Source: Acidimicrobiia bacterium
GTDB taxonomy: Bacteria > Actinomycetota > Acidimicrobiia > Acidimicrobiales > Poriferisodalaceae
Length of the DNA stretch: 24,031 nucleotides
Reading direction: 5' to 3'
Assembly (NCBI GenBank): GCA_026983855.1
Contig: JALSTE010000034.1
Span: 1 to 24,031 of the forward strand
Each line of letters opens with the position of its first letter. The first letter of the stretch is position 1. The notes under the pieces are model-generated. The model saw only the letters and a list, made by a program, of their open reading frames with translations, had not been told where the DNA came from and ran no database searches. This document shows, piece after piece, positions 7,452 through 14,627 of this stretch. The position numbers and the translations under genes were made by a program.

Positions 7452-9164
7452 ATGCGTCACATCAGGGTTGCGATCGCCCAGTTGAACCCCCTGGTGGGGG
7501 ACATGGCCGGAAACGTCGAGAAGATCCTGGAGGCCTACGGGGCCGCCCTGGTCGAGAGGGCCGATCTGGTCGTCACCCCCGAACTCAGCGTCACCGGGTA
7601 TCCACCCGAGGACCTGCTGCTCCGACCGGCCTTCGTGGCCGACGCCATGGCGGCGGTGGAGAGGCTGGCGGCCCGGGTCGGACGCGCGGCCCTGGTGGTG
7701 GGCTTTCCCGAGGCCGGACACGACCTCCACAACTCGGCCGCGATCCTCGCCGAGGGCCGCATCCAGGGGGTCTACCGCAAGCAGGTGCTGCCCAACTATT
7801 CCGTTTTCGACGAGGAGCGGTACTTCGTCCCCGGTCACGAGGTCGGCCCCCTGTACGTGGTGGCCGGGGTGGCGGTGGGGATGACCATATGTGAGGACAT
7901 CTGGTCCCCGGTCGGCCCCTACGCCGAGCAGGCCGCCGGTGGGGCCGAACTGCTGGTGAACATCAACGGATCGCCCTATCGGGCGGGTAAGCAACGGATC
8001 CGTGAGACCCTGCTCGCCACCCGTTCCTCCGACGTGTCGGTACCGGTCGTCTACGCCAACCAGGTCGGGGGACAGGACGAGCTGGTGTTCGACGGGGGCT
8101 CGATGGTGTTCGATCAGGAGGGGCGTCTGGCCGCCCGGGCCCGGCTGTTCGACACCGATCTCCTGGTCACCGACATCGAGGTCCCCCTCCCGTACCGGCA
8201 GCGCCTGCTGGACCCCCGGGGGAGACCCCACCGGGACCACCTCGAACATCTCGTCATCACCTCCTCGCCGGTGGATCCCGACCGGGCGGCGGTCAGCGCC
8301 CGTGTCGAGAGGTCCCTGGACCCCCTGGCCGAACTCTGGCGGGCCCTGGTGACCGGTACCCGCGACTACGTCCGCAAGAACGGGTTCACCGACGTGGTGG
8401 TCGGGCTGTCGGGGGGGATCGACTCCAGTCTGGTGGCCGCGGTGGCCGCCGACGCCCTGGGCCCCGAGCACGTCCACGGGGTGTCGATGCCCTCGCGCTT
8501 CTCCAGTGAGGGATCCCGCACCGATGCCGGTGAGCTGGCGGAGAACCTGGGGATCGACTACCGCAGCATTCCGATAGAGCCGGCCCACGAGGCTCTCCTC
8601 GACATGCTCTCCCCCTCGTTCGAAGGGCGGGAGGCGGACACCACCGAGGAGAACATCCAGTCACGTATCCGGGGTCTGGTGTTGATGGCGCTGTCCAACA
8701 AGTTCGGTTGGATGGTGCTCACGACAGGCAACAAGAGCGAGTCCGCCGTCGGCTACGCGACTCTCTACGGCGACACCGCCGGCGGCTACGCGGTTATCAA
8801 GGACGTGTTCAAGCTCCAGGTGTACGAGCTCTGCCGCTGGAGGAACAGCCGGGCCGGTCGCGAGGTGATACCGGTGGCGGTACTCACCAAGGCCCCCTCG
8901 GCGGAACTACGACCCGATCAACGTGATGATCAGTCCCTGCCCCCCTACGAGGTGCTCGATCCCATCCTGGAGGCCTACATCGAGGACGACCGGACGGCGG
9001 CGGAGTTGGTGGAGATGGGCTTCGACCCCGGTCTGGTCCGGCGGATCACCCGCCTCGTCGACCTGGCGGAGTACAAGCGGCGTCAGTCCCCGCCCGGGCC
9101 CAAGGTGTCCCCCAAGGCCTTCGGCAAGGATCGGCGCCTGCCGATCACGAACGGCTATCGCTGA
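7452..9164 (+). CDS. nadE: Glutamine-dependent NAD+ synthetase
   Basis: A 570-residue cytoplasmic enzyme that converts nicotinic acid adenine dinucleotide to NAD+ using ATP and ammonia from glutamine. Residues 1-~265 form a nitrilase-fold glutaminase with the triad Glu44 (VVTPELS), Lys110 (VYRKQVLPNY) and Cys147 (ICEDIW). Residues ~285-570 are the synthetase domain with the ATP pyrophosphatase loop SGGIDSS at 320-326 and the downstream LTTGNKSESAVGYATLYGD and LTKAPSAELRPDQ motifs. The fused form is usual in Actinobacteria. ATG start follows a possible -10 element directly (leaderless). It stands alone between two hairpins and is not clearly in an operon, although it is a glutamine consumer beside two glutamine synthetases. 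Confidence 0.96.
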   Translation: MRHIRVAIAQLNPLVGDMAGNVEKILEAYGAALVERADLVVTPELSVTGYPPEDLLLRPAFVADAMAAVERLAARVGRAALVVGFPEAGHDLHNSAAILAEGRIQGVYRKQVLPNYSVFDEERYFVPGHEVGPLYVVAGVAVGMTICEDIWSPVGPYAEQAAGGAELLVNINGSPYRAGKQRIRETLLATRSSDVSVPVVYANQVGGQDELVFDGGSMVFDQEGRLAARARLFDTDLLVTDIEVPLPYRQRLLDPRGRPHRDHLEHLVITSSPVDPDRAAVSARVERSLDPLAELWRALVTGTRDYVRKNGFTDVVVGLSGGIDSSLVAAVAADALGPEHVHGVSMPSRFSSEGSRTDAGELAENLGIDYRSIPIEPAHEALLDMLSPSFEGREADTTEENIQSRIRGLVLMALSNKFGWMVLTTGNKSESAVGYATLYGDTAGGYAVIKDVFKLQVYELCRWRNSRAGREVIPVAVLTKAPSAELRPDQRDDQSLPPYEVLDPILEAYIEDDRTAAELVEMGFDPGLVRRITRLVDLAEYKRRQSPPGPKVSPKAFGKDRRLPITNGYR

Positions 9165-9188
9165 GGGGGCGGTACCGGAGGTCGGCTG

Positions 9189-9213
9189 AACCCCACGGAA
9201 TCGACGTGGGTTT
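9189..9213 (+). terminator. Hairpin terminator after nadE
   Basis: CCCACG (9192-9197) and CGTGGG (9205-9210) form a stem with a 7-nt loop, flanked by AA on the left and followed by TTT on the right; starts about 25 bases after the stop. Confidence 0.6.
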
Positions 9214-9270
9214 GGCCATCGGGTCGCCGGTGGGGGACATTGGTGGGGTAGCCGATCCAGGGGGATGCAC

Positions 9271-9933
9271 ATGGTCGAGACGACAAGGCCGCGGAAGGCC
9301 TTCGCGCCGTGGGACCGCAGGGAGCTTCCGGGCCTGTTCGACGTGGAGGAGACGGCACGTCGTGTCGGCCACTACAAGTGGGTCGAGACCAAGTTGTTCG
9401 AGGCCCTGGGCGGCTGGGTGGCGACGGTTCCCGAGATGGACGTGAAGCTCAAGTTGGGCACCCACTGCTACCACCACGCCTGGCACGCCGATCTCATGCA
9501 CAAGCGGCTGCCCGAGCTGCGGGAGATGAAGCCCGAGCGGCTGACCGTCCCGCCCAACGAGGAGCTCGTCGCCTTCATCGAGGCCATGACCGAACCCGAG
9601 GCGGCGGAGTTGACGATTGAGAAACTGGTCGGTGTGTACCGGGTGTTGATCCCCCACAAGATCGCCGCCTACACCTATCACCGCAACAACACCTCCACCA
9701 TCACCGACGCCCCGACGATCCGCAGCCTGGACCTCATGCTGAGGGACGAGTTCGACGACTGGAGGGACGGGGAGATGATGATCCAGTCCCTCATCACCAC
9801 CCCTGATGAGGTACGTCGGGCCGCCGAGCACCAGGCCCGTCTGGAGGAGTTGATGGTCGCCGCCGGTGGGATAGCGGGTCCGGGGTCGATAGGCGATCCC
9901 CATGAATCCGGGGAATCGGATTCGGGACGATGA
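9271..9933 (+). CDS. Ferritin-like protein with altered metal ligands (putative partner subunit)
   Basis: A 220-residue, mostly helical protein of no recognised function. It resembles the next gene's product around its second helix: CYHHAWHAD (66-74) here against CWDEARHCE there, so the ExxH metal motif becomes His69-x-x-His72. A later helix has RDEFDDWRDG (158-167), matching ADEVTHVKMG of the neighbour, so ExxH becomes Glu160-x-x-Asp163. A helix around 115-137 could carry a further Glu (E117). It may be a non-canonical di-metal protein or a degenerate structural subunit pairing with its neighbour. Start at 9271 chosen over 9265 because AGGGG lies six bases before it. Last ~20 residues are Gly/Ser/Asp-rich and probably disordered. 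First gene of a three-gene operon. Confidence 0.85.
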   Translation: MVETTRPRKAFAPWDRRELPGLFDVEETARRVGHYKWVETKLFEALGGWVATVPEMDVKLKLGTHCYHHAWHADLMHKRLPELREMKPERLTVPPNEELVAFIEAMTEPEAAELTIEKLVGVYRVLIPHKIAAYTYHRNNTSTITDAPTIRSLDLMLRDEFDDWRDGEMMIQSLITTPDEVRRAAEHQARLEELMVAAGGIAGPGSIGDPHESGESDSGR

Positions 9934-9963
9934 GAGAGTCGGAACCAACCACGGGAGGTAAGC

Positions 9964-10755
9964 ATGCGTAGGCACTTTCCGGCCGGGGAACTGGCTCGGG
10001 ACGAGCGGTTCGTGCGCCGCAGCCAGACCGAACAGCTGGCGGATCGTCGGGTCGGAGCGGGTCGGAGGGAACGCTCGAGGATGACCCCCGAATCACGCAC
10101 CGGTCCCGATCGGGCCCGGGCGATGATGCACGGGATCTTCACCGGTGAGATCCAGGCCATGGAGGGTGCCGGGCGCACCTGCTGGGACTTCGAGGTCGGG
10201 GACGGCGCTGACGAGGTTCCCTTCGAACTGAAGCTGGACATGGCCCGCCAGTGCTGGGACGAGGCCCGACACTGTGAGATCTCGGTGAAGCTCAACGATC
10301 ACATGGGCACCGAGATCGGCGAGTTCGTGGAGGGCACCCTTCTCTACGAGGCGGCGTGCAACCCTGACCCGGTGCTGCGCCTCACCGGGGTCAACCGGGC
10401 CCTGGAGGGCCTGGCCATAGACGTGTTCAACACCATGAGGGAGTTCGGCCGCGCCGCGGGGGACCCGGTGCTGGAGTTCTGCGAGGACTGGATGCTCGCC
10501 GACGAGGTAACCCACGTGAAGATGGGTTCGAGGTGGCTGAGGGAACTGACCGCCCGGGATCGTGACCGCCTGGAGCGGGCCCTGGAGTTCCAGAAGGTGG
10601 TGGATCGCCTGTTCTCCTTCAACGGTCTCCGGGGCGAGGAGGACGACAGCCCCATCCAACTGACCCGGAGATTCCGGGAGATGGCGGGCTTCACCACCGA
10701 GGAGATCGACGAGATCGCCGATATGGCCCGCGATGAGGCCGGAGCGGTGAGCTGA
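9964..10755 (+). CDS. Ferritin-like di-iron protein (DUF455-like)
   Basis: A 263-residue soluble protein with the four-helix ferritin-like ligand pattern: Glu67 (AMEGAGR), Glu100-x-x-His103 (CWDEARHCE), Glu148 (NRALEGLA) and Glu181-x-x-His184 (LADEVTHVKMGSRWL). This is the arrangement of di-iron carboxylate enzymes, and the last motif is like DUF455 proteins. The first ~45 residues are Arg-rich and probably disordered; an internal ATG at residue 40 is an alternative start, but the ATG at 9964 has GGGAGG seven bases upstream. It follows the altered paralogue by 30 bases and precedes the third gene by one base. Oxidase or oxygenase activity is plausible from the fold, substrate unknown. The ligand pattern is seen; the reaction is not known. 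Confidence 0.9.
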   Translation: MRRHFPAGELARDERFVRRSQTEQLADRRVGAGRRERSRMTPESRTGPDRARAMMHGIFTGEIQAMEGAGRTCWDFEVGDGADEVPFELKLDMARQCWDEARHCEISVKLNDHMGTEIGEFVEGTLLYEAACNPDPVLRLTGVNRALEGLAIDVFNTMREFGRAAGDPVLEFCEDWMLADEVTHVKMGSRWLRELTARDRDRLERALEFQKVVDRLFSFNGLRGEEDDSPIQLTRRFREMAGFTTEEIDEIADMARDEAGAVS

Positions 10756-10756
10756 C

Positions 10757-11347
10757 GTGAGCGCAGCGGACAGCTCGGATTCCACCCCGGAGAATGGCCC
10801 TCGGGTGAGGGTGAGCCCCAGCGAGTTCACCATGGTCGAGTTCGATGCGGCCCAGATCGAGAGGATCGCGATCGAGCTCATGGACCGTCTCGGCTTCGAG
10901 GGGAAACTGGCCATCGTGGTGGATGAGGCGTCGCCCCTGGCCCGGTCCGAACTCACCGGCGGTGACCCCGTGACCATCGAGGTCGAGGGCGGCGCTTTCG
11001 AGGACACCAAGAGGCCCCGCCAACTCAGTCCGGACCGCACCGCCGATGTCCTGGGTCGGCTACTGCTGCGCCACATGGATCGGGCCGGGGCGTTCGCCGG
11101 GGCCCCCGCCGAGGACGACCTCTCCCTGGCGGAGCACTCGGCCTGGGAGGTCTACGCCGTGGGGCGTCTGGAGCGGCTCGGCTACCGGGCCCAGAAGAAG
11201 CGACGTCTGTACCAGTTCCGCAACCGTCATGGGTTCACCGACGCCGCCGATGCCGCCTTCGAGCGGCTCTGGACCGCTGAGGGCCTCACCTGGCCCGATG
11301 TGGTGGCCATCTCGGGGGAGGCCCGGGTGGTCATGGAGCAGGACTGA
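10757..11347 (+). CDS. Conserved-looking protein of unknown function, third gene of the ferritin-like operon
   Basis: 196 residues, not recognised. GTG start one base after the preceding stop, so translationally coupled. The N-terminal ~25 residues are Ser/Asp-rich; then a helix (AAQIERIAIELMDRLGF), a strand-like AIVVDE, and a motif-like EVEGGAFEDTKRPRQLS around residues 75-91. A second half (from about 92) is helical with EHSAWEVYAVGRLERLGY and a basic patch AQKKRRLYQFRN. There are no Cys residues, transmembrane segments or signal peptide, so it is probably cytoplasmic. Close coupling suggests that it works with the two ferritin-like proteins, for instance as a chaperone or partner, but this is only inference. 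Ends in a shared bidirectional hairpin with the opposing gene. Confidence 0.85.
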   Translation: MSAADSSDSTPENGPRVRVSPSEFTMVEFDAAQIERIAIELMDRLGFEGKLAIVVDEASPLARSELTGGDPVTIEVEGGAFEDTKRPRQLSPDRTADVLGRLLLRHMDRAGAFAGAPAEDDLSLAEHSAWEVYAVGRLERLGYRAQKKRRLYQFRNRHGFTDAADAAFERLWTAEGLTWPDVVAISGEARVVMEQD

Positions 11348-11388
11348 ACCCGGGGTTCCCCTCTGCGCCGTGGCCCCGTCGGGTTCAG
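11344..11388. terminator. Bidirectional hairpin spanning both convergent stop codons
   Basis: Perfect 9-bp arms CTGAACCCG (11344-11352) and CGGGTTCAG (11380-11388), with GGGGTTCCCC inside the loop. The left arm contains the TGA of the plus-strand gene and the right arm contains the TGA of the minus-strand gene. Confidence 0.5.
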
Positions 11389-11699
11389 TTCAGGTCGTGG
11401 GCGCTGAGGCCCTCGAGCAGGTCGATCTCGGGCGGGGCGGCGAGCAGTCCGTCGCAGGAGCGGGCCATCTCGACCATGGTGTCGGATCCCACGTGGTCCC
11501 GGGCCGACTCCTCGGTATCCCACTTGGAGATCACCACCAGGCGATTGGGTCGGCTGAAGGAGTTGCACAGGTCCACGTTGCGGCACCCCGGTTCGCCCCG
11601 GGCCATGACCACGTACTTGGCCAGAACGGTCAACAGGCCCTCGGCATCGGACGCGTCGAAGATCATGGTCATCACGGCCGTCCGAACCTCGTCCTCCAT
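11385..11699 (-). CDS. Small ABM-fold (antibiotic biosynthesis monooxygenase-like) protein
   Basis: 104 residues with the dimeric ferredoxin-like ABM pattern: a first strand (VMTMIFDA), a helix (EGLLTVLAKYVVMAR), then EPGCRNVDLCNSFSRPNRL, VVISKWDTEESARDHVGSD and a final helix/strand. Members of this superfamily include cofactor-free monooxygenases, haem-degrading proteins and many uncharacterised stress proteins; the substrate cannot be read from the sequence. ATG start with AGGGAGA about eight bases upstream. Convergent with the ferritin-like operon and divergent from the sigma factor gene. Cytoplasmic; single-gene transcript likely. Confidence 0.82.
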   Translation of the reverse strand: MEDEVRTAVMTMIFDASDAEGLLTVLAKYVVMARGEPGCRNVDLCNSFSRPNRLVVISKWDTEESARDHVGSDTMVEMARSCDGLLAAPPEIDLLEGLSAHDLN

Positions 11700-12009
11700 G
11701 GGTGTGTCTCCCTCTCCCTGATCGTCTGGTTGTCCCCGACACCCACTCTGGCCCAGTGGAGGGGGCGCGGGCCAACCCCGTGTCACCCGCTGATAGGTTC
11801 TCGCCCACGAACAGTCCGTATCGGAGTGGGGTCGACGGGTCGGCCCGGGTGTCGCCCGGTCGGGTCGGAGGCGCCGCGATACATCTGAATCCCACTTTGG
11901 TCGATGGTCCGCACTGCCGATGACTGGGGTTGGAAACCGACAGCTTCCGGTAGGCTGGCCTGTGGGCCGCTGCCCTTTCTGGGATCTCCAGTAACCAGAC
12001 CGAGGGCTC
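11700..12009. other. Intergenic region between ABM-like gene and sigma factor gene
   Basis: 310 bp between divergent genes with no convincing coding frame. It contains the probable sigma-gene promoter (TAGGCT, 11951-11956). A second TANNNT sequence (TAGGTT) lies near 11793 but has no supporting -35 element. Nothing else stands out. Confidence 0.6.
11930..11956 (+). promoter_or_regulatory. Candidate promoter of the principal-type sigma factor gene
   Basis: TTGGAA (11930-11935) and TAGGCT (11951-11956) with a 15-bp spacer, short for a housekeeping promoter; the -10 alone is a good TANNNT match. It leaves a 5' leader of about 47 bases to the ATG at 12010. Confidence 0.4.
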
Positions 12010-12996
12010 ATGGGCCCACTCCGCGAAACAGGAGCACATCGAAACGTGGCCAAGGACCGGGTTGAGCGGGACGAAGAAGATCTCGTCCGGCTGTATCTGA
12101 CGGACATAGGCCAGTACCCCCTCCTCACCAAGGAGGACGAGGTGCGGCTGGCTCAGGCCATAGAGGCCGGTAACGAGGCGCGAGAGCTTCTCGAAAAGGG
12201 GGCCGAAGCCGACGGCAGGCCCCTGACCCCGGCCCGAAAGCGAATCGTTCGCAAGGCGTCACGGGCCGGTGAGCAGGCCGAGCGAACCTTTGTTCAGTCG
12301 AACCTGCGTCTCGTGGTCTCGATCGCCAAGAAGTACCAGGCCTCGGGTCTCCCCCTGTTGGACCTCATCCAGGAGGGGAACCTGGGTCTGATGCACGCGG
12401 TGGAGAAGTTCGACTGGCGCAAGGGCTTCAAGTTCTCGACCTACGCCACCTGGTGGATACGTCAGGCCATCACCCGCGGTATCGCCAACACGGGGCGAAC
12501 CATTCGCCTACCGGTGCACGCCGGCGACACCCTGGCCCGCCTGCAGAAGGCCCGGTCGCGGTTGGAACTCAAGATGGGTCGACCGGCCACCCTGACCGAA
12601 CTGGCGGCCGAGGTGGACATGCCCGAGGACAAGGTCACCGAGGCCCTGCGTTTCGCGGCCGAACCGCTGTCGCTATCCGAACCACTCCGCGAGGATGGTG
12701 ACGCCGAACTGGGTGATGTGGTGGAGGACCGGTCGGCGGAATCCCCCTTCGAGGTGGCGGCCACCTCGCTGCTGCCCGATGCGATCAACCAGCTCCTCGC
12801 TCCCCTCGATGAGAGGGAGAGGGAGATCCTCAAGCTCCGCTTCGGTCTCGACCGGGGTGAACCCCGCACCCTCGAGGAGGTCGGCGAGCACTTCGACCTC
12901 ACCCGGGAGCGGATCCGTCAGATCGAGGCCCGGGCCATGTCGAAACTGCGCCATCCGAGTAGCGACACCGGAGCCCGTGATCTGCTGTCGGTCTGA
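12010..12996 (+). CDS. Sigma-70 family RNA polymerase sigma factor, principal/group 2 type
   Basis: A 328-residue sigma factor. Region 1.2 (DLVRLYLTDIGQYPLLTKEDEVRLAQAI, near 25-52); region 2 with NLRLVVSIAKKYQASGLPLLDLIQEGN, FDWRKGFKFSTYATWWIRQAITR (near 95-155); region 3 (RLPVHAGDTLARLQKARSRLE...); region 4 with LDEREREILKLRFGL and the helix-turn-helix TLEEVGEHFDLTRERIRQIEARA (near 263-310). It lacks the long N-terminal region 1.1 of a typical actinobacterial SigA/HrdB, so it is probably a group 2 factor (SigB/HrdA-like), though a compact primary factor is possible. ATG at 12010 has GAGGG three bases upstream; GTG at 12046 (AGGAG 11 bases upstream) is the alternative. Followed 25 bases later by tRNA-Sec. 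Confidence 0.93.
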   Translation: MGPLRETGAHRNVAKDRVERDEEDLVRLYLTDIGQYPLLTKEDEVRLAQAIEAGNEARELLEKGAEADGRPLTPARKRIVRKASRAGEQAERTFVQSNLRLVVSIAKKYQASGLPLLDLIQEGNLGLMHAVEKFDWRKGFKFSTYATWWIRQAITRGIANTGRTIRLPVHAGDTLARLQKARSRLELKMGRPATLTELAAEVDMPEDKVTEALRFAAEPLSLSEPLREDGDAELGDVVEDRSAESPFEVAATSLLPDAINQLLAPLDEREREILKLRFGLDRGEPRTLEEVGEHFDLTRERIRQIEARAMSKLRHPSSDTGARDLLSV

Positions 12997-13021
12997 TCCG
13001 GGGGTCGGAGGTGTCGGTCCT

Positions 13022-13117
13022 GGAGGTGTCTGAGCGCCTGGTGGGCTCCCCCGCCTTCAAAGCGGGTGGGACGGGTGATCCCCGTCCGGCGGGTTCGATT
13101 CCCGTCCACCTCCGCCA
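13022..13117 (+). tRNA. selC: tRNA-Sec (selenocysteine), anticodon TCA, with encoded CCA
   Basis: Anticodon loop CTTCAAA (13055-13061) on a perfect 5-bp stem (CCCGC/GCGGG), anticodon TCA at 13057-13059, reading UGA. Acceptor GGAGGTGT pairs with CCACCTCC (seven pairs, T:C mismatch at the eighth), then discriminator G (13114) and CCA (13115-13117). The D stem GAGCGCC/GGGCTC is long, six pairs with one bulged G, and the variable arm is very long (GGACGGG/CCCGTCC, TGATC-type loop). The T arm is GCGGG-TTCGATT-CCCGT. The 8+5 acceptor/T layout, long D stem, long variable arm and TCA anticodon are those of bacterial tRNA-Sec rather than a tRNA-Ser. No selenocysteine synthesis gene lies in the window. 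Confidence 0.95.
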
Positions 13118-13194
13118 ACCGAATCCGCCCCCCGCCCAGCGACGCGGTGGGTCGGGGAACGGCTTTTCAGGGCCACCGATGGGAGACCTCAGAC

Positions 13195-13269
13195 GTGGGT
13201 AAGCCCCTGCTGGCGGTAATCGCCGTGGCTCTATCCTGGTTGGCGGTCCGTCGGGCCAGGGGCGGTTGA
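13195..13269 (+). CDS. Possible 24-residue membrane micropeptide
   Basis: GTG start with GGGAG nine bases upstream; sequence has a basic start (GK), a hydrophobic core LLAVIAVALSWLAV, then a basic Arg-rich end VRRARGG. This is the layout of a single-pass small membrane protein. The length is too short for a coding-bias test, and the core is short for a full membrane span, so it may be chance. Confidence 0.25.
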   Translation: MGKPLLAVIAVALSWLAVRRARGG

Positions 13270-13284
13270 CCGCTCCGTCGGGAG

Positions 13285-13350
13285 TGACCACCCAGGTGCC
13301 TTTCGATGTGTCGCCCCGTGGGGTGGTCAGCACACGATCGTCTGCTGACC
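13285..13350 (+). promoter_or_regulatory. Mutually exclusive hairpins in the Tad operon leader
   Basis: TGACCACCC (13285-13293) pairs perfectly with GGGTGGTCA (13321-13329). GGTCAGCA (13325-13332) pairs perfectly with TGCTGACC (13343-13350) across a 10-nt loop. The two stems share bases 13325-13329, so only one can form: the layout of an attenuator or riboswitch switch. No T-tract or known riboswitch core was recognised. Confidence 0.4.
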
Positions 13351-13475
13351 GCCACTTCCCGGACCTTCCCCGACTGGATCCGCTGATCATTCCCGAATCG
13401 GGCTATTGATCCGGGGTCCGTCGGGACCTAGGTTGGGATTCTTCCTCCTCTGAACTGTGGACATGGGGAGGAACG

Positions 13476-14627
13476 GTGCGGGTCGGTAGGATTTCGGGGA
13501 TCATCGGTGGGCGTGGCCTTCCCTTCAACTCCCGACGGGACGACACCGGACCGGAGGGGCCGGGGGAAGGTGACCTGGAACGTCGACTGCACCGGTGCGT
13601 CGTCGCCCACGGGGGAGGGACGGACCCCGGCGACCTGGTCCGTCTGGCTCGCAGAATGGCTCCCGACCTGGATGCTGTCGGGGCCGAGGTCGTGGCCCGC
13701 AGGGTGGCCAACAGGGTCCACGGCCTCGGGGCGATCGACTCCCTGATGTCGGATCCGTCCATCTCGGAGATCATGATCAACGGTCCGGGCCCGGTGACCG
13801 TCGAGAGGGGTGGCCGTCTCCACCAGACCGACGTGACCATCGGGTTGGCCGACCTCGAGGCATTGGTGGACCGGCTCCTGACGCACTCGGGGCGAAGGGT
13901 GGATCGCCGATCGCCGATGGTGGATTCCCGAATGCCCGATGGGTCCCGGGTCAACATCGCCGTACCACCGGTGGCGGTGGGCGGCCCCTATGTGACCATC
14001 CGGCGCTTTCTGCTGGTGGACGCGGATCTGGCCGACTTCGGCCCCCGCCCGGTCGTGGAGCGTCTGGAACGGGAGGTGGCGGAGAGGGGAAACATCCTGG
14101 TCCTGGGCCCGACGGGGTCGGGCAAGACCACCCTGTTGAACGCCATCGGTCGGCGGGTCGATCCCTCCTGCCGGATCGTCGTGATGGAGGACGCCGCCGA
14201 GCTGCGCATATCGGGACCCCACGTGGCCCGGCTGGAGGCCCAACCGGCGAACATGGACTCCCGTGGCGAGGTGACGATGGGTGATCTCCTGGTCAACGCC
14301 CTGCGAATGCGTCCTGATCGACTGGTGGTGGGCGAGATCAGGGGGTCGGAGGCCGTCGAGTTGATCCACGCCCTCAGCACCGGGCACCGGGGCAGTCTGG
14401 CGACCATTCACGCCTCGGGTCCCGCCGATGCCCTGCGACGGATCGAACTCCTGGCCGTCGGGGAGGGCAGGGCCCGTGAGATCGTGGCCGCCCAGATCCG
14501 ATCCGGTCTGGATCTCCTGGTCGAGGTGGAGCGGCTGGATGACGGTAGCCGGCGGGTTCGGTCACTGGCCGAGTTGGGTGGCGGCCCCAATTCCGAACCC
14601 GAGTTCATCTACCGGGCGGTGGGATGA
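13476..14627 (+). CDS. tadA: Tad/Flp pilus assembly ATPase (TadA/CpaF family)
   Basis: A 383-residue cytoplasmic secretion ATPase that powers assembly of Flp-type pili. N-terminal ~45 residues are flexible; an N-terminal domain with SISEIMINGPGPV (near 95-107) is typical of CpaF. Walker A GPTGSGKTT at 211-219, Asp box EDAAELRI near 238-245, Walker B-like RPDRLVVGEIRGSEA, and the His-box GHRGSLATIHAS. It is shorter than CpaF proteins that have a long N-terminal lead (about 450-500). GTG start with GGGGAGGA immediately upstream. It overlaps the next gene by 4 bases (ATGA). First gene of a tadA-tadB-tadC-flp-tadE cluster. Confidence 0.93.
   Translation: MRVGRISGIIGGRGLPFNSRRDDTGPEGPGEGDLERRLHRCVVAHGGGTDPGDLVRLARRMAPDLDAVGAEVVARRVANRVHGLGAIDSLMSDPSISEIMINGPGPVTVERGGRLHQTDVTIGLADLEALVDRLLTHSGRRVDRRSPMVDSRMPDGSRVNIAVPPVAVGGPYVTIRRFLLVDADLADFGPRPVVERLEREVAERGNILVLGPTGSGKTTLLNAIGRRVDPSCRIVVMEDAAELRISGPHVARLEAQPANMDSRGEVTMGDLLVNALRMRPDRLVVGEIRGSEAVELIHALSTGHRGSLATIHASGPADALRRIELLAVGEGRAREIVAAQIRSGLDLLVEVERLDDGSRRVRSLAELGGGPNSEPEFIYRAVG

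Larger units (their letters stand above)
13118..13475 (+). other. 358-bp leader/intergenic region before the Tad operon
   Basis: No conventional gene. Contains a 24-codon frame (13195-13269), possible -10 elements TATCCT (13232-13237) and TAGGTT (13429-13434), and two overlapping inverted repeats (13285-13329 and 13325-13350) that cannot both form. GGGGAGGA just before 13476 is the ribosome site of the ATPase gene. Confidence 0.6.

Noticed and set aside
7050..8588. Long open frame of 512 codons on the minus strand, opposite the GSII end and nadE
   Set aside because: Antisense to two conserved genes, low complexity, no start or ribosome site that stands out.
13022..13475. tRNA-Sec as an integration site (attB) for a mobile element
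   Set aside because: No integrase or second copy of the tRNA 3' end in the window; the downstream genes look native.
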